Origin: Pseudanabaena sp. Chao 1811
GTDB lineage: Bacteria > Cyanobacteriota > Cyanobacteriia > Pseudanabaenales > Pseudanabaenaceae
Length of the DNA stretch: 64,000 bases
Assembly: GCF_027942295.1 (NCBI RefSeq)
Contig: NZ_CP101416.1
Location: forward strand, 1,821,501-1,885,500
Direction: 5' to 3'
Shown: positions 37,925 to 47,169 of the stretch, piece by piece
Position numbering within the stretch: the stretch's first letter is position 1
How the letters are laid out: each line of letters begins with the position of its first letter
Program-made: the position numbers and the translations under genes
The notes under the pieces: model-generated
Databases searched by the model: none
What the model saw: only the letters and a program-made list of their open reading frames with translations
What the model was told of the DNA's origin: nothing

Positions 37925-39916
37925 TTAGGCGATCGCATTAGTCTGCGTGATTTTGAGGAGAGCCGTAGTGAGTTCCTCAATGCGAATTGGCTTACTAATG
38001 TAATCATTCATTCCTGCTTCTAGACAGTCTTCCCGCGCTTCACCTACAGCATGGGCAGTCATCGCGACAATCCAAGGCTGGGACTTGTAATTAAGACGGA
38101 TGATTTTTGTTGTTGCTATTCCATCCATATCAGGCATTTGGATATCCATAAAAATTACATCATAAACCTTTTGATTGAGCTGCTCTAAAACTTCCAATCC
38201 ATTGCTAGCGAGGTCAATGTTGTAACCAATCTTTTTGAACATAAAGAGAGCCAACTTTTGATTTACTTGGTTGTCCTCAGCAACTAAAATCTTTAAAGCT
38301 GATTTCTCAGCAGTAGCGATCGCTAATTTTGCCCTTTGGTATGGAGAATCAAAGGGGGATGATAATTCCGCAGCATCCATCAAAATCCTGAAGTAGAATG
38401 CAGAACCCTGCGCTAAGTTTCCATTTGAAACCCAATTTAAAGGTGGATTGCCCCCAATATTACCAAGACTCTCCACCCAGATTGTTCCTTCCATCAATTC
38501 CACTAAGCGTTTGCAAATCGCCAAACCGAGACCAGTACCACCATATTTACGACTAATCGAAGCATCGGCTTGGGTGAAGGGTTGAAATAGTTTATTTAAG
38601 AGATTACGTTCGATCCCAATCCCCGTATCCGTAATCGCAAATGTGAGTTCTTGTTTGCCCTGTGAATGTTTTTGGCTACTAACTGCGATCGCAATATTAC
38701 CTTGCTGCGTAAATTTAATCGCATTCCCAACCAAATTCAGTAAGATTTGGCGCAGGCGGGAATTGTCTCCCAGTAAGGTGTTAGGAACATTTTCGTCTAT
38801 ATGGTAGCTAAGATTAATCTCTTTTTGTTGAGTTTGTCCAGTGAGAAGGCTGCATACAGATTTCAAGTTATCTTCTAGCCCAAAGACACGTTCTTCTAGC
38901 TCTAACATTCCTGCTTCAATCTTAGAGAGATCGAGAATGTCATTAATTAGCGTCAAGAGAGCATCACTACTATATTGAATAGTCTGCACTAAATCCTGCT
39001 GTTCCTCCGTCAAAGTCGTCATTGACAGCAACTGGGTCATCCCCATCACCCCATTCATCGGAGTCCGAATTTCATGACTCATATTCGCAAGAAACTCACT
39101 CTTGGCTTTGGTGGCGGCTTCAGCATCTTCTTTTGCCTGAGCTAAAACAATCTCAGCAGCCTTGCGATCGGTAATATCGCGAATCAAACCCACTCTAATC
39201 CGTTTCTCTCCGTCTTGAATAAAGGATTCTGAGAGTAAGGCAGGGAATGAACCGCCCTGTGCTTTCTGCATCACAATCTCGGACTCGATCGCACAGTTTT
39301 GTCCCCGACATGGATCGCCTATATCGACCTTTAGGTCTGGTTGTCCCAAGATCTGCATGGTTTGTCCTATGAGGTCTTTGTCCTCAAGGTTACAAATTTG
39401 TTTAAGGGATTCATTAATAAACAGTAATTTCCCTTCTAGATCAGCAATATAAATGCTGTCTTTGGCACTTTGCATCGCATGATTGAGAATTCGTAACTGC
39501 TCCTCTGATTGCTTACGGACAATTACCTTCGATACAGTAGCAGGCAAAATTTTGAGGTACTTGAGTTCGGGGTCTTTAATCAAATAATCATAAGCACCTT
39601 CATTCATTACTTTGGCAGCAGTTTCCTCATCACCAGTCCCTGTAGCGATGATAAACGGGCAGTTTTTTGCCTTAAGCAGATCAAATAGTTCTAGCGATGT
39701 TCCATCCTTTAAGGAATGATCAAGGATGGCAATATCAAAGGAATGTTCCGCTAAAATACTCTTGGCTTCCGATAGAGAACGTGCTGCTACATAGTCATAG
39801 GGCAATCCCTCTTGCTTGACAATTCGGGCAAAAGCGAGGCGATCAATCTGATCATCCTCAACGAGGAGCACCCTGATCAGTGGAGATAGTGAGTCATTAC
39901 AATCTGGGGTCAGCAT
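37925..39916 (-). CDS. Hybrid sensor kinase (REC-PAS-HisKA-HATPase-REC)
   Basis: 663 residues, soluble. An N-terminal receiver (about 10-130, phospho-acceptor Asp66 in ILDHSLKDG) is followed by a PAS domain (about 140-255). HisKA has [14 protein letters not shown] (His281). The HATPase domain has [18 protein letters not shown] and GTGLGLA. The C-terminal receiver has [13 protein letters not shown] (Asp591). Having receivers at both ends makes it a phosphorelay node able to accept and pass on phosphate. It is the last gene of a five-gene minus-strand cluster that starts at 44088. Confidence 0.93.
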   Translation of the reverse strand: MLTPDCNDSLSPLIRVLLVEDDQIDRLAFARIVKQEGLPYDYVAARSLSEAKSILAEHSFDIAILDHSLKDGTSLELFDLLKAKNCPFIIATGTGDEETAAKVMNEGAYDYLIKDPELKYLKILPATVSKVIVRKQSEEQLRILNHAMQSAKDSIYIADLEGKLLFINESLKQICNLEDKDLIGQTMQILGQPDLKVDIGDPCRGQNCAIESEIVMQKAQGGSFPALLSESFIQDGEKRIRVGLIRDITDRKAAEIVLAQAKEDAEAATKAKSEFLANMSHEIRTPMNGVMGMTQLLSMTTLTEEQQDLVQTIQYSSDALLTLINDILDLSKIEAGMLELEERVFGLEDNLKSVCSLLTGQTQQKEINLSYHIDENVPNTLLGDNSRLRQILLNLVGNAIKFTQQGNIAIAVSSQKHSQGKQELTFAITDTGIGIERNLLNKLFQPFTQADASISRKYGGTGLGLAICKRLVELMEGTIWVESLGNIGGNPPLNWVSNGNLAQGSAFYFRILMDAAELSSPFDSPYQRAKLAIATAEKSALKILVAEDNQVNQKLALFMFKKIGYNIDLASNGLEVLEQLNQKVYDVIFMDIQMPDMDGIATTKIIRLNYKSQPWIVAMTAHAVGEAREDCLEAGMNDYISKPIRIEELTTALLKITQTNAIA

Positions 39917-40013
39917 TTTTACCTTGTCTTATGACATAGATAGAGGTATCCATTAGTGGTAGTCATGGTTAGGCAGTACAAAACACTACCTAACCCTAAA
40001 ATTCTCTTTAGCT

Positions 40014-40436
40014 CTATACAATTGAGAGTGGAGACTCGCTCAAACTCCAGTATTGATATATTACCTTCAGATGTTCGACAAATTCAGGGTAGCTTAATGG
40101 TTTGACAATATATCCTGCTACACCTAATGCAAAACTTGCTAAACGGTCTTGCTCTTCTTGAGAAGTTGTGAAGACAACAACGGGAATAATCCGCCAATGG
40201 GGATCATTTTTAATAATTTGCAGAAATTCAATACCATTCATCCGTGGCATATTCAAATCCAGAAAGATGAGCGCTGGTTTCGGTTCTTTGGGGTCTCGTA
40301 AAAACTCTAGAGCTGCTTCACCATCATGCCTCACATAGAGTGGGTTATGGACATGAATTTCTTTTAACCCACGTTTGAGGGTCATGATATCAATGAGATC
40401 GTCTTCTACTAACAAAATCGGGTCGCAACTTCTCAT
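40014..40436 (-). CDS. CheY/Rcp1-like single-domain response regulator
   Basis: 140 residues consisting only of a receiver domain. The acidic pocket is LLVEDD, the phospho-acceptor Asp60 lies in LIFLDLNMPRMNG, and VVFTTSQEE and YIVKPLSYPEF carry the conserved Thr and Lys. The LDLNMP(R)xxG signature and short length resemble Rcp1, the partner of cyanobacterial phytochrome Cph1. There is no output domain, so it probably shuttles phosphate between kinases of this cluster. Confidence 0.92.
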   Translation of the reverse strand: MRSCDPILLVEDDLIDIMTLKRGLKEIHVHNPLYVRHDGEAALEFLRDPKEPKPALIFLDLNMPRMNGIEFLQIIKNDPHWRIIPVVVFTTSQEEQDRLASFALGVAGYIVKPLSYPEFVEHLKVIYQYWSLSESPLSIV

Positions 40437-40453
40437 TGTTTTAGCCTTAATCC

Positions 40454-41563
40454 TTAGTATGTATCAAGCAATCTGGGTATTGTGAAGAAGAACGTACTAC
40501 CTTTACCATACTCTGAAGCTACCCAAATTTTACCACCATAAATTTCGATGATCTTCTTGACGATCGCTAGACCAACACCTGTACTTTCAGATGAGTCACG
40601 GGTAGTCAGCGTTTGAAAAATTTGAAAAATCTTATCAAAATGTCTTGCTTCAATGCCAAGCCCCGTATCGCTAACGTAAAATTCCCAGAAGCCCTGTCTT
40701 TCAGTATGACCCAGCCGAATTTTTCCCTCTGGCTTACCCATATACTTGACAGCATTACTTAGTAAATTTTGAAATACTTGTTGCATTTGCGTCTTGCCTG
40801 CGAACACCATTGGCAACTCTGTTTCGATCGCAATCTCTATGCCAACGGGCAGTGCAATTAGATCAATCACCTCTATAAGCAAATCTTGGAGATTGACGAC
40901 ACTTTTCTCTTCTTGCACCCTGCCTACACGGGAATATTGCAAAATGCCATCGATCAGGTCACTCATCCGTCGCACCCTTCCACCTAACAGATGCAACATC
41001 TCTTGTCCCTCTGAGTCAAGGCGATCGCCATAGTCCTGTTCTATCCAAGTGGCGATGGAAGCTATCCCCCTTAGAGGAGCCTTGAGATCATGGGAGACAA
41101 TGTAGGCAAAGTCTTTGAGTTCTTGGTTAGCTGTGGCAAGCTCAGACATTAGTTCGAGTTGGCGGTTTTCAAACTGTTTGCGATCAATGGCATGGAGAAT
41201 TGCTCGCTCCAATAAAATTGTGCTGAGCATATGTCCTTTTTCGAGATAGTCCGATGCGCCACTTTTCATCGCCTGTTGATCAATCTCGTGATCACCAAGT
41301 CCTGTGAGCAACACAATCGGCTTATTACATCCGATTTTAATTGCTTCTTGCAACAGTTCTAGACCATTCTCTTTCCCAAGACGATAATCGAGCAGATAGA
41401 CATCATGCTGATTTTTGCTAATCTCTTGCAGTCCTAATTGAAAGTTGTCTACCCAGTCAAGCTGGAAATCAAACTGTTCTGCCTCAACTAAAAAGTCACG
41501 AGTAACAACATAGTCATCCTCGTCATCATCTACTAATAAAACTCTGCACTTTGCTCGCACCAT
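40454..41563 (-). CDS. REC-HisKA-HATPase histidine kinase
   Basis: The start is ATG 41561-41563 (MVRAKCRVLLVDDDEDDY), giving 369 residues. The longer open frame to 41776 is rejected because it reads through an intergenic palindrome. A receiver at the N-terminus (Asp59 in VYLLDYRLGKENG) is joined to HisKA with IVSHDLKAPLRG (His158) and a HATPase domain (NLLSNAVKY, DTGLGIE, GVGLAIV). The SHDLKAPL form is typical of phytochrome-like cyanobacterial kinases. Its receiver is a candidate phosphate acceptor from the upstream kinase or regulators. Confidence 0.9.
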   Translation of the reverse strand: MVRAKCRVLLVDDDEDDYVVTRDFLVEAEQFDFQLDWVDNFQLGLQEISKNQHDVYLLDYRLGKENGLELLQEAIKIGCNKPIVLLTGLGDHEIDQQAMKSGASDYLEKGHMLSTILLERAILHAIDRKQFENRQLELMSELATANQELKDFAYIVSHDLKAPLRGIASIATWIEQDYGDRLDSEGQEMLHLLGGRVRRMSDLIDGILQYSRVGRVQEEKSVVNLQDLLIEVIDLIALPVGIEIAIETELPMVFAGKTQMQQVFQNLLSNAVKYMGKPEGKIRLGHTERQGFWEFYVSDTGLGIEARHFDKIFQIFQTLTTRDSSESTGVGLAIVKKIIEIYGGKIWVASEYGKGSTFFFTIPRLLDTY

Positions 41564-41601
41564 AGTTTTTTGAATAGCTATAGCCCCATAAGTGAAGCAA
41601 T

Positions 41602-41654
41602 AAAACCGAGAAGAGAGTTGCGGCGCTTTGCGCCGCAACTCTCTTCTCGGTTTT
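41602..41654. repeat. 53-nt near-perfect palindrome
   Basis: A stem of 25 bp with a ttt loop: the left arm starts aaaaccgagaagagagttgc and the right arm mirrors it through gcgccgc to ctcggtttt. ctatag-like sequence lies at 41578 and tatag-like at about 41683, as in family B. It lies between a response regulator stop and the next kinase start, so it may reduce read-through within the cluster. Confidence 0.7.
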
Positions 41655-41699
41655 GGTTTTGTCTTAACATAACTGGCTACTACTATATCTCTGCTATTT

Positions 41700-42152
41700 C
41701 TAGTTTTTATCGGGCAATTCCACAATCTCAAACCAATATTTCCCAAGTGCTTTAATAATTTGCACCATAGACTCAAAGATCACGGGCTTGGCAATAAAGG
41801 AGCTGACACCAAGATCGTAAGTGCGGAGAATGTCCTCCTCAGCCTTTGATGTGGTCAACACCACTACAGGAATTTGTCTTAGTGCGGGATCGGACTTAAT
41901 TTCTTTTAATGCTTCCCTGCCGTCTTTGCGGGGCATATTTAAATCCAACAAAATTAAACTGGGTCGTGGGGAAGTTTTGGGATCGTGATATTGACCACGA
42001 TGCTGTAAATAATCCATCAGCTCTTCCCCATCACAAACAAAATGGAGATCGTTTGCAAGGCGATTTTCTTCTAGGGCATCTTGCATCAGCATCCGATCAT
42101 CTTCATCGTCTTCAGCAACCAAAATTGTGACTGCTTTGCCTTTTTTAGTCAT
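41700..42152 (-). CDS. CheY/Rcp1-like single-domain response regulator
   Basis: A 150-residue receiver: LVAEDDEDD acidic pocket, Asp70 in LILLDLNMPRKDG, VVLTTSKAEED and FIAKPVIFES. It is similar to the 40014 regulator but distinct. Its ATG overlaps the stop of the upstream kinase gene by 8 bp, so translation is probably coupled and the kinase is its likely phosphodonor. Confidence 0.93.
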   Translation of the reverse strand: MTKKGKAVTILVAEDDEDDRMLMQDALEENRLANDLHFVCDGEELMDYLQHRGQYHDPKTSPRPSLILLDLNMPRKDGREALKEIKSDPALRQIPVVVLTTSKAEEDILRTYDLGVSSFIAKPVIFESMVQIIKALGKYWFEIVELPDKN

Positions 42153-44088
42153 AATCTTCTATTGTGGCTTGTTTGAGGGGTAGGGTAATAATAAAGGTTG
42201 CGCCTTGGTCGATTTGGCTTTCGACTGAGATCATACCACCATGCCGTTCGACGATTTTTCGACAAATTGCCAGACCAATTCCTGTACCTTCGTAGGCATT
42301 GCGTCCATGCAGACGTTGAAACATCTGAAAAATGCGATCGCTATATTTTTGGTCAAGTCCGATCCCATTATCAATAACACGGATCTCGCAAGCATCCCTA
42401 TCATCTTGGTGAGTTTGGCTAGCACGAATCTGGATAATCGGAGCAACATTTTCCTTCCGAAACTTGATTGCATTACTAATCAGGTTTTGCAGCAGTTGCC
42501 GCATTTGGCTTGGCTCCGCTTCAATCACTGGTAATGAGTCAAACTCCACAATTGTTCCTGTTTGCTCGATCCTTACCTCTAGATCCGAAAGCACGCCTTC
42601 GAGGATCTCGTTGAGGTTAATCGCCACAAAGGACTGTGCCTTAGTAGTCACCCGTGAAAAGGCTAATAGGTCATTGATCAACACTTGCGCTCGGTTAGCG
42701 GCATTGAGCATCCTTGCTAGGTAATCTTTTCCTTTGTCGTTGAGGATATCTCCGTTAGTGGTTTTGAGCCGATCGCCAAAGGCTTGAATTTTGCGGAGTG
42801 GTTCCTGCAAATCATGGGAGGCGACATAGGCAAAGTCCTGCAACTCTCGGTTATTTAGCTCTAAGCGCTCGGTCAATAACCGCATTTCTTGCTCTGCCCG
42901 TTTGCGATCGCTAATGTCTTGGCTAATTGCCAAAAACTGATAGGGAACACCTTGTAAATTGAGTAATGGCACAATCGTGGTATCGATCCAATATAGTGAT
43001 CCATCTTTGGTGCGATTACGGATGTCTGATCGCCAATCTTGTCCACTGGTAATGGTTTGCCACATCTCGGCAAAAAACGCTGGGGGATGATATCCCGAAT
43101 TGAGAAGGCGATGGTTCTGACCGATTAATTCTTCACGGTTGTATTTAGAAACCTCACAAAATTTATCATTTACATAGGTGATTTCACCTCTAATGTCGGT
43201 AATAGCAACAATGGCACTGCGATCGAGGGCATATTTCATGTCCTGCAAATTGAGCAAGACGGCATCGAGGTAGCGACTCTTCTCCCGTAACTCAAGCTCT
43301 ACAACCTCTAGCTCCATCTGTTTATAAGCTCTGAGTTGACCAAATACCGCCGCAAAGTTATTGCCTAAAAAACCGATTTCATCGCTGGGTAAATCTGGTA
43401 GAGCAAAGTCTTCGGTTTGAGTACTTTGGATGATCGCTTCGTTGAGATTGGCTAAAGGACGCAATACTAATTGTTGAATCAACCAAACGAGAAAGAGCAA
43501 AATTATGCCCGTACCAATTGCCATCGTCAGTGTAGAAGATAGAAAACTCTGTCTCGTATCCTGCTCCATTTGATTGAGATCCATAATGGCGATCGCTACA
43601 CCTCGCTTTCCCTTTTTCCCAAATAGCAAACTACTAAAGGGTAAAACCTCCACCACGACAGGTTTACCCTGTAAGGTGGTGCGCAGATGCAATTCTTTAC
43701 CCAGTTGTGAGGATTGGTTGACATCCGCTGCGAGGGATGGGCGCATCTCAGCATAACGAGTACCCATACTAAAGGACCGACTATGGGCGATTAAAATCCC
43801 ATCGGGATCAACAATGGAGACTTCAAGCACCGTGGGCAGCGTGGCATAGTTTTGGACAATCCGTCCTAATAAAATTGTTTCCTTGATTTCAATTAATCCC
43901 TCAGAGGCAAATTCTAGTCCTCGTGTAATCGATTCGGCACGTTGTTGTACCTGTTTCTCTAAATCCTGCCGCAGAGATGAGTAAGTTACCCACAATGTCC
44001 CTAACCCAATCGTAACTAGAGACAAGCCAAAACCAATCAACAGTTTTTGCGCTAAATTTCGTTTAATGAGGGACGGCAGCTTTTTCAC
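42145..44088 (-). CDS. Membrane sensor histidine kinase (HAMP-PAS)
   Basis: 647 residues from GTG 44086-44088. There is a transmembrane helix near 15-33, a periplasmic sensor region (about 35-185), and a second helix near 186-208 (LTMAIGTGIILLFLVWLIQQ). A HAMP domain (about 208-260), coiled coil and PAS domain (about 280-395) follow. HisKA has YVASHDLQEPLRKIQAFG (His425), and the HATPase domain has QNLISNAIKF, DNGIGLD and GTGIGLA. The periplasmic part is Cache-like in size. It is the first gene of the two-component cluster and probably its environmental input. Confidence 0.93.
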   Translation of the reverse strand: MKKLPSLIKRNLAQKLLIGFGLSLVTIGLGTLWVTYSSLRQDLEKQVQQRAESITRGLEFASEGLIEIKETILLGRIVQNYATLPTVLEVSIVDPDGILIAHSRSFSMGTRYAEMRPSLAADVNQSSQLGKELHLRTTLQGKPVVVEVLPFSSLLFGKKGKRGVAIAIMDLNQMEQDTRQSFLSSTLTMAIGTGIILLFLVWLIQQLVLRPLANLNEAIIQSTQTEDFALPDLPSDEIGFLGNNFAAVFGQLRAYKQMELEVVELELREKSRYLDAVLLNLQDMKYALDRSAIVAITDIRGEITYVNDKFCEVSKYNREELIGQNHRLLNSGYHPPAFFAEMWQTITSGQDWRSDIRNRTKDGSLYWIDTTIVPLLNLQGVPYQFLAISQDISDRKRAEQEMRLLTERLELNNRELQDFAYVASHDLQEPLRKIQAFGDRLKTTNGDILNDKGKDYLARMLNAANRAQVLINDLLAFSRVTTKAQSFVAINLNEILEGVLSDLEVRIEQTGTIVEFDSLPVIEAEPSQMRQLLQNLISNAIKFRKENVAPIIQIRASQTHQDDRDACEIRVIDNGIGLDQKYSDRIFQMFQRLHGRNAYEGTGIGLAICRKIVERHGGMISVESQIDQGATFIITLPLKQATIEDYD

Positions 44089-44206
44089 GATTTTTCGATG
44101 ATGTTGGTTATGTTTGCCAAGGGGCGATCGCTGTAGTCAGTGGTATCGCATTAATTGCCACAAACATAGCAGAAGTTTGTAATTTACCCACGCAAAACTA
44201 CAGACT

Positions 44207-45094
44207 TTAAATCGCAGTTGTCTCATGAAAATAGTTGTAATCTAGATAGCGATGTCCATCTTTGCCCATGTGAATTACATCCACAAAACGGCGATCGCAT
44301 AAAATTTGCGATGCTGAATACATATGCCGCGCATGAATCGTTCCCTCAATCGTTTCATCAACACCCGTCAGCGAAACCAGAACTTGAGCATTTAATCGCA
44401 ACATTGTTTCCTTATCCATACTGTAGAGAGGACTAGTTTGGTCAATGGTATGCATTACTGTCCATGACAGCAAAAATACAGGGGAATGATCGCGAACTAA
44501 TTTCAGTTCATGTAAGCGTCGCATCATTTGCCCCTCCGCCGTGATTTCATCAATCATCAAATAAACTCTTAATCTCGCCTCTAGAATGTTATTACGCCGT
44601 TCATTAGCAGTGCGGAACATGAGTGTCGGAACGCCATTGTAGTTATGAATAGTTACTACATGGCTAAACATCACGCGGGAAGAGGATTTGGCAAATCGAG
44701 TAAAGGCAATTCCCGTAATCACAGCAAACAACATTAAGCTAGCGATCGATTCTAAGGTGACAATGAGATTGGCATAAAGAGTTTGAGGATTCATTACTCC
44801 ATACCCAATGGAAGCAAGGGTCTGCACACTAAAGAAAAAAGCTTCCCCAAAATTTACTTCTTTCATACCAGCGATCGCATTTCCATCTAGTAAATAGAGG
44901 ACGGCAAATACAGCATTAAGAAAGATGTCAAATCCGACCACGATCCCCAAAAAGCCAATCCAAGGAACTGTCAACAAAAGATGATAGGGATCGCGCAAAT
45001 AGGATGACCAATTATTACCACCGACAACTTGGAGAACGCCATCACGTTGTTCTAGTTTGAGTAAAGGTCGATGCAGCTTACGTTTGATTCCCAT
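44207..45094 (-). CDS. Inward-rectifier potassium channel (KirBac type)
   Basis: A 295-residue prokaryotic Kir channel. A slide helix near WSSYLRDPYHLL precedes TM1 (about 42-70). The pore loop has the selectivity filter SIGYG (95-99), with Ser in place of the commoner Thr. TM2 (about 105-135) is followed by the cytoplasmic immunoglobulin-like domain (MFRTANERRNNILEARLRVYL onwards). It forms a tetramer passing K+ across the membrane. It lies 118 bp upstream of the sensor kinase on the same strand, so co-expression with the signalling cluster is possible. Confidence 0.93.
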   Translation of the reverse strand: MGIKRKLHRPLLKLEQRDGVLQVVGGNNWSSYLRDPYHLLLTVPWIGFLGIVVGFDIFLNAVFAVLYLLDGNAIAGMKEVNFGEAFFFSVQTLASIGYGVMNPQTLYANLIVTLESIASLMLFAVITGIAFTRFAKSSSRVMFSHVVTIHNYNGVPTLMFRTANERRNNILEARLRVYLMIDEITAEGQMMRRLHELKLVRDHSPVFLLSWTVMHTIDQTSPLYSMDKETMLRLNAQVLVSLTGVDETIEGTIHARHMYSASQILCDRRFVDVIHMGKDGHRYLDYNYFHETTAI

Positions 45095-45185
45095 ATTCTG
45101 AATTGCCTCCAGAGGCTAAGTAGAACTCACACAACCATGTTAAAGCTAACAATGAGAAGTGGCACAATATACCACCTCCCAAAAA

Positions 45186-45230
45186 CCATATTGTTGTGCC
45201 ATTCGAGTAGCAGGTGGCACAACAATATGG
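45186..45230. repeat. Hairpin with ccatattgttgtgcc core, copy 1
   Basis: The arms ccatattgttgtgcca and tggcacaacaatatgg enclose a 13-base loop. The same 15-base core recurs in the hairpin at 51597-51645 with a different centre, so the two are related repeats. Confidence 0.7.
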
Positions 45231-45282
45231 GTTTGGTTGATAGCTATGCGGAGACACTTAATTTATTTTGATTTATTTTGCC

Positions 45283-45395
45283 TTCTGCCTGTGGGGCAAA
45301 ATGGCTTTGTTGTCCAACAGAAGCGTTGGGTAGTTGAACGTACTTTTGCTTGGTTTTCTGGCTTTTGGAGGTTGACTAGGGAATCTGAACTTTTA
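45283..45395 (+). pseudogene. IS5-family transposase remnant
   Basis: The frame here encodes NGFVVQQKRWVVERTFAWFS followed by GFWRLTRESEL. This is the conserved C-terminal segment around the catalytic Glu of IS5-type DDE transposases (the RWVVERTFAW signature). Nothing upstream in the open frame encodes the N-terminal or first two acidic motifs, and a palindrome interrupts the sequence straight after. It is a dead fragment about 35 codons long. The 45095-45516 interval otherwise holds only the two hairpins listed here. Confidence 0.75.
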
Positions 45396-45428
45396 AATGA
45401 TGTGAGGCGCTTTGCGCCTCACATCATT
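45396..45428. repeat. Hairpin inserted in the IS5 remnant
   Basis: A 15-bp perfect stem, aatgatgtgaggcgc-ttt-gcgcctcacatcatt. It has the same gcgc-ttt-gcgc centre as the palindromes at 17614 and 41602. It directly follows the transposase-like codons, so the hairpin may have inserted into the remnant. Confidence 0.65.
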
Positions 45429-45516
45429 ATTCTTCCTAAAAGAAAAGGTCTAATCCTGATTCTGTGCAGGCAGTTTCTAACAACTCGCTGCTGAGGTTGA
45501 GTTCCATTGCCCATTT

Positions 45517-46326
45517 TTATAAATAATCAAAATCTAAGCGATCGCCTTGTAATTTCAACACACCCAAAACATCGCGCCATTGTCTCTGTGACTCATTCTT
45601 AGTCATGCGATACCAGACTAATTTTTGTAAAATAATATCTTCTGGGGTTGGTAACACCAACATTTGATCTGGATTTTGTCTGACTAATTGAGATCGGCGA
45701 CGTTGAAACTCCATTTGAGGGAAGGGGCTATCTTGAAGAATAAAAAGATCTACTTTGCCGAGAGATTCATTATCAATCAAATTAAATGAGCGTTTGAATC
45801 TAATTGCATCCCGAACTGCGTTTTCAGAGACATAAAATCTTGGTTGTAGAGATTGTAGCAATGGAACTACTTTTTCTATTTCTAGATCAACAAAAATATC
45901 AACTCCTTCAGTAGATCTTATTTCACCAAATAGCACACTTGCTAATGAGCTACCGACAAAGTATTGAATATCTAGTTTCTCAAGAATTGAAGTGATCTCT
46001 AGAGCTAGCTCAATCGGATTGAGTAGATTGAGAAATCTTCTATTTTGAGCAATATCATGATATGTAGAATTTGGAAAAGCTGATTTTAGGGTAGCTCTAG
46101 CAAATTCATAGCGTAGTGTCTCAATGCTTGCATCGGGACATCTCTGCTGGATGCCGCCTAAACAAATTTCTAGAAGTCTTTGATACCAATTTGTAAATCC
46201 TTCAACTCTTTGCACTAGCGTCAAAGACTTCCGCAAATTAAATAGATATATTTCTGCATCAATACTAGTATCGATAGATTGAGCTTCTTTATAGCCAATA
46301 GGTAATGACGCAGCTTTATCGAGCAT
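45517..46326 (-). CDS. Nucleotidyltransferase-fold protein of unknown function
   Basis: 269 residues. The C-terminal 160 residues resemble the minimal nucleotidyltransferase fold used by AbiEii/DUF6036-like proteins: VGSSLASVLFGEIRSTEGVDIFVDL (GS motif then DxxxD), LGKVDLFIL and LPTPEDIILQKLVWYRM. The N-terminal 90 residues are helical and match nothing I know. A partner gene, as in AbiE or HEPN-MNT toxin-antitoxin pairs, is not seen. It begins 5 bp after the purN stop on the same strand. Activity is not certain. Confidence 0.7.
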   Translation of the reverse strand: MLDKAASLPIGYKEAQSIDTSIDAEIYLFNLRKSLTLVQRVEGFTNWYQRLLEICLGGIQQRCPDASIETLRYEFARATLKSAFPNSTYHDIAQNRRFLNLLNPIELALEITSILEKLDIQYFVGSSLASVLFGEIRSTEGVDIFVDLEIEKVVPLLQSLQPRFYVSENAVRDAIRFKRSFNLIDNESLGKVDLFILQDSPFPQMEFQRRRSQLVRQNPDQMLVLPTPEDIILQKLVWYRMTKNESQRQWRDVLGVLKLQGDRLDFDYL

Positions 46327-46331
46327 AGACT

Positions 46332-46907
46332 TTAGAAGGTACTTATATATTCAGCGATCGCCTCTGGATAAATGATATGTTCTTGAACTTGGATGCGTTT
46401 TTGTAAATCTGCGAGAGAGTCTTCAGGGAGTACAGGAACTGCTGCTTGTTTGAGGATTTTGCCACTATCGACTTCGAGGCTCAGCAAATGCACTGTACAG
46501 CCCGTGATTTTCACACCATAGTTAAAGGCTTGCTCGATCGCATGAATACCTTTGAAACTTGGTAACAAACTGGGATGAATATTCAGAATTCGTTCGGGAA
46601 AGGCATCGATTAACACTTGGGTGACGATTCGCATCCAGCCTGCCATAATCACTAGCTCGACATTGTATTGCTTGAGAATATCGATGATTGCCAGATCGAG
46701 AGCTTTGCGAGATTTGTAATCGCGATGATTGACTAGAATCGCAGGAATACCAAACTTTTCTGCACGTTGACGCGCAAAAGCATCAGGTTCGTTATAGATC
46801 ACGACAGCAATTTTGGCTTTCAGCTTTCCATCATGGATGGCTTGCGCGATCGCCTCCAAATTACTACCACTTCCCGAAGCTAATACGGCTAACACCTTTA
46901 CGCTCAC
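46332..46907 (-). CDS. purN: Phosphoribosylglycinamide formyltransferase
   Basis: A 191-residue folate-dependent GAR transformylase of de novo purine synthesis. It has the N-terminal LASGSGSNLEAI phosphate-binding loop, the catalytic NIHPSLLPSFKG and the end of the active site in GCTVHLLSLEVDSG. Here SLEVDSG replaces the commoner xxxxDxG, and the Asp is kept. The start is GTG 46905-46907. The nucleotidyltransferase-like gene follows by 5 bp. Confidence 0.95.
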   Translation of the reverse strand: MSVKVLAVLASGSGSNLEAIAQAIHDGKLKAKIAVVIYNEPDAFARQRAEKFGIPAILVNHRDYKSRKALDLAIIDILKQYNVELVIMAGWMRIVTQVLIDAFPERILNIHPSLLPSFKGIHAIEQAFNYGVKITGCTVHLLSLEVDSGKILKQAAVPVLPEDSLADLQKRIQVQEHIIYPEAIAEYISTF

Positions 46908-46964
46908 AAATCTTCGATGCCTCTAAACAAGTCCAAACAAAAAATGCAGACACAAGTTTATACC

Positions 46965-46998
46965 AATTCATGAAAGTGTGGTCACACTTTCATGAATT
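46965..46998. repeat. Perfect 34-nt palindrome upstream of purN
   Basis: aattcatgaaagtgtg and its exact complement meet at a two-base centre. It lies 58 bp upstream of the purN start and next to the family B element at 47010-47102. It could be an operator or a small mobile hairpin, and no protein partner is known. Confidence 0.55.
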
Positions 46999-47009
46999 AA
47001 AAACCAAAC

Positions 47010-47102
47010 CTATAGCAGTCTTAAATCATTTGTAGATTTTGGGGTTTGTGGAAGCGCACCCCTTCGGGGTGCGCTTCCACAAACCATTTAGGATTGCTAT
47101 AG
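47010..47102. repeat. CTATAGC-ended MITE (family B, clearest copy)
   Basis: The terminal inverted repeats ctatagcagtcttaaatcat and (complement) ctatagcaatcctaaatggt match at most positions. They enclose a 43-nt hairpin ggtttgtggaagcgcacccc-ttcg-arm at 47043-47085. The total of 93 bp has no ORF, the form expected of a MITE. It lies between divergent purN and dusA. Confidence 0.75.
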
Positions 47103-47169
47103 TCAGCTTTGGTACTATATAGGAGCAGAGCTTCATTTTTAGCTGCCACTATAACGCTTTGATCTTGCC

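Noticed and set aside
41564-41776. N-terminal extension of the REC-HK gene up to 41776
   Set aside because: It is read through an intergenic palindrome and overlaps the upstream regulator. The receiver domain begins cleanly at ATG 41563.
45159-45494. 111-codon ORF as a functional transposase
   Set aside because: Only about 35 codons resemble an IS5 transposase. The rest reads through two hairpins, so it is listed as a remnant.
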